NCBI GenBank assembly: GCA_029050995.1
Contig: JAIDLO010000082.1
Span: 1-5,948 of the forward strand
Direction of reading: 5' to 3'
Length of the DNA stretch: 5,948 nucleotides
Source: Eubacterium sp.
GTDB lineage: Bacteria; Bacillota; Clostridia; Oscillospirales; Acutalibacteraceae
Below the pieces are notes generated by a model. It did no database searches and had not been told where the DNA came from. It saw only the letters and a program-made list of their open reading frames with translations. This document shows positions 5,820 through 5,948 of the stretch, piece after piece (position 1 is the stretch's first letter; each line of letters begins with the position of its first letter). Made by a program: the position numbers and the translations under genes.

Positions 5820-5948
5820 TTGCTTTTTCTCGTAACTTTCTTTTTGTTTCCTTTTTCGTCAACAATATATGTGTTTTCAAGCTGACCTACAAGGCTTTCC
5901 TTGAAACTATCAATATAGATACGGCGAAGCTTTGCCTGTTCTTCCTTT
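5816..5948 (-). CDS. DUF896 (YnzC-like) protein, C-terminal fragment (runs off the right edge)
   Basis: The last 43 residues are visible, ending in a TGA at 5818-5816 that overlaps the tmk ATG by 4 nt. The pattern KEEQAKLRRIYIDSF, then QLENTYIVDEKGNKKKV, matches the conserved second half of small DUF896/UPF0291 proteins such as B. subtilis YnzC, where an E-x-Q-x-x-LR-x-x-Y helix is followed by a short ID-x-x-GN segment. Family members are about 65-80 residues, form a helical hairpin and have no settled function; in Bacillus a paralogue lies in the SOS-induced yneA operon. The start codon and any promoter are outside the window. The basic tail (KKKVTRKSK) is disordered-looking. There is no sign of a membrane segment. 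Confidence 0.82.
   Translation of the reverse strand, partial: KEEQAKLRRIYIDSFKESLVGQLENTYIVDEKGNKKKVTRKSK

Noticed and set aside
1..5948. CRISPR arrays, insertion sequences, tRNA or rRNA genes, phage or defence genes
   Set aside because: I saw no regularly spaced repeats, transposase motifs, terminal inverted repeats or structural RNA signatures; nearly every base is in a conserved housekeeping-type gene.

Overview
The window looks like a chromosomal housekeeping region of a low-GC Gram-positive bacterium. It is most likely a member of class Clostridia, with a gut Oscillospiraceae/Ruminococcaceae-type relative as my best guess. This rests on the AT-rich codons, the purine-rich Shine-Dalgarno sites, a DUF896 (YnzC-type) protein, a soluble DUF2156 protein, an MltG with a long cytoplasmic tail, and a U32 protein next to mltG. 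The taxonomic placement is inference; no rRNA or other marker is present.

All recognisable genes lie on the minus strand, so transcription runs from right to left. In that order they are: the C-terminal end of a DUF896 protein (5948-5816), a thymidylate kinase-like protein (5819-5154), a DUF2156 protein (5160-4267), a GNAT acetyltransferase (4267-3761), a DJ-1/PfpI protein (3742-3203), 5-formyltetrahydrofolate cyclo-ligase (3212-2643), the membrane-anchored endolytic transglycosylase MltG (2641-1391), a U32/TrhP-like protein (1389-166), and the first 41 codons of a probable penicillin-binding protein (125-1). The junctions are overlaps of 4, 7, 1 and 10 nt or gaps of 18, 1 and 1 nt. No terminator or long spacer occurs between 5948 and 166, so these genes very probably form one operon whose promoter lies beyond the right edge. 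No gene-free stretch exceeds about 40 bases.

The operon mixes nucleotide and folate supply (thymidylate kinase, cyclo-ligase), cell-wall construction (MltG and, beyond the hairpin, the penicillin-binding protein), probable tRNA modification (U32) and three less certain proteins (DUF2156, GNAT, DJ-1). The mltG to U32 order resembles the B. subtilis yrrL-yrrM-yrrN-yrrO region, but without a trmR (yrrM) gene between them. A link between tmk and mltG is also known in enterobacteria.

The most notable non-coding element is a strong hairpin at 132-160, between the U32 gene and the penicillin-binding protein gene. On the minus strand it has the form of an intrinsic terminator, with an 11-bp stem and seven Ts. 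Its 3' arm is also the best Shine-Dalgarno sequence for the next gene, whose ATG directly follows the T run. It could therefore act as terminator, attenuator or translational switch. I found no CRISPR array, mobile element, tRNA, rRNA, defence system or other clearly new system; the rest reads as ordinary core genome with a few unusual details.
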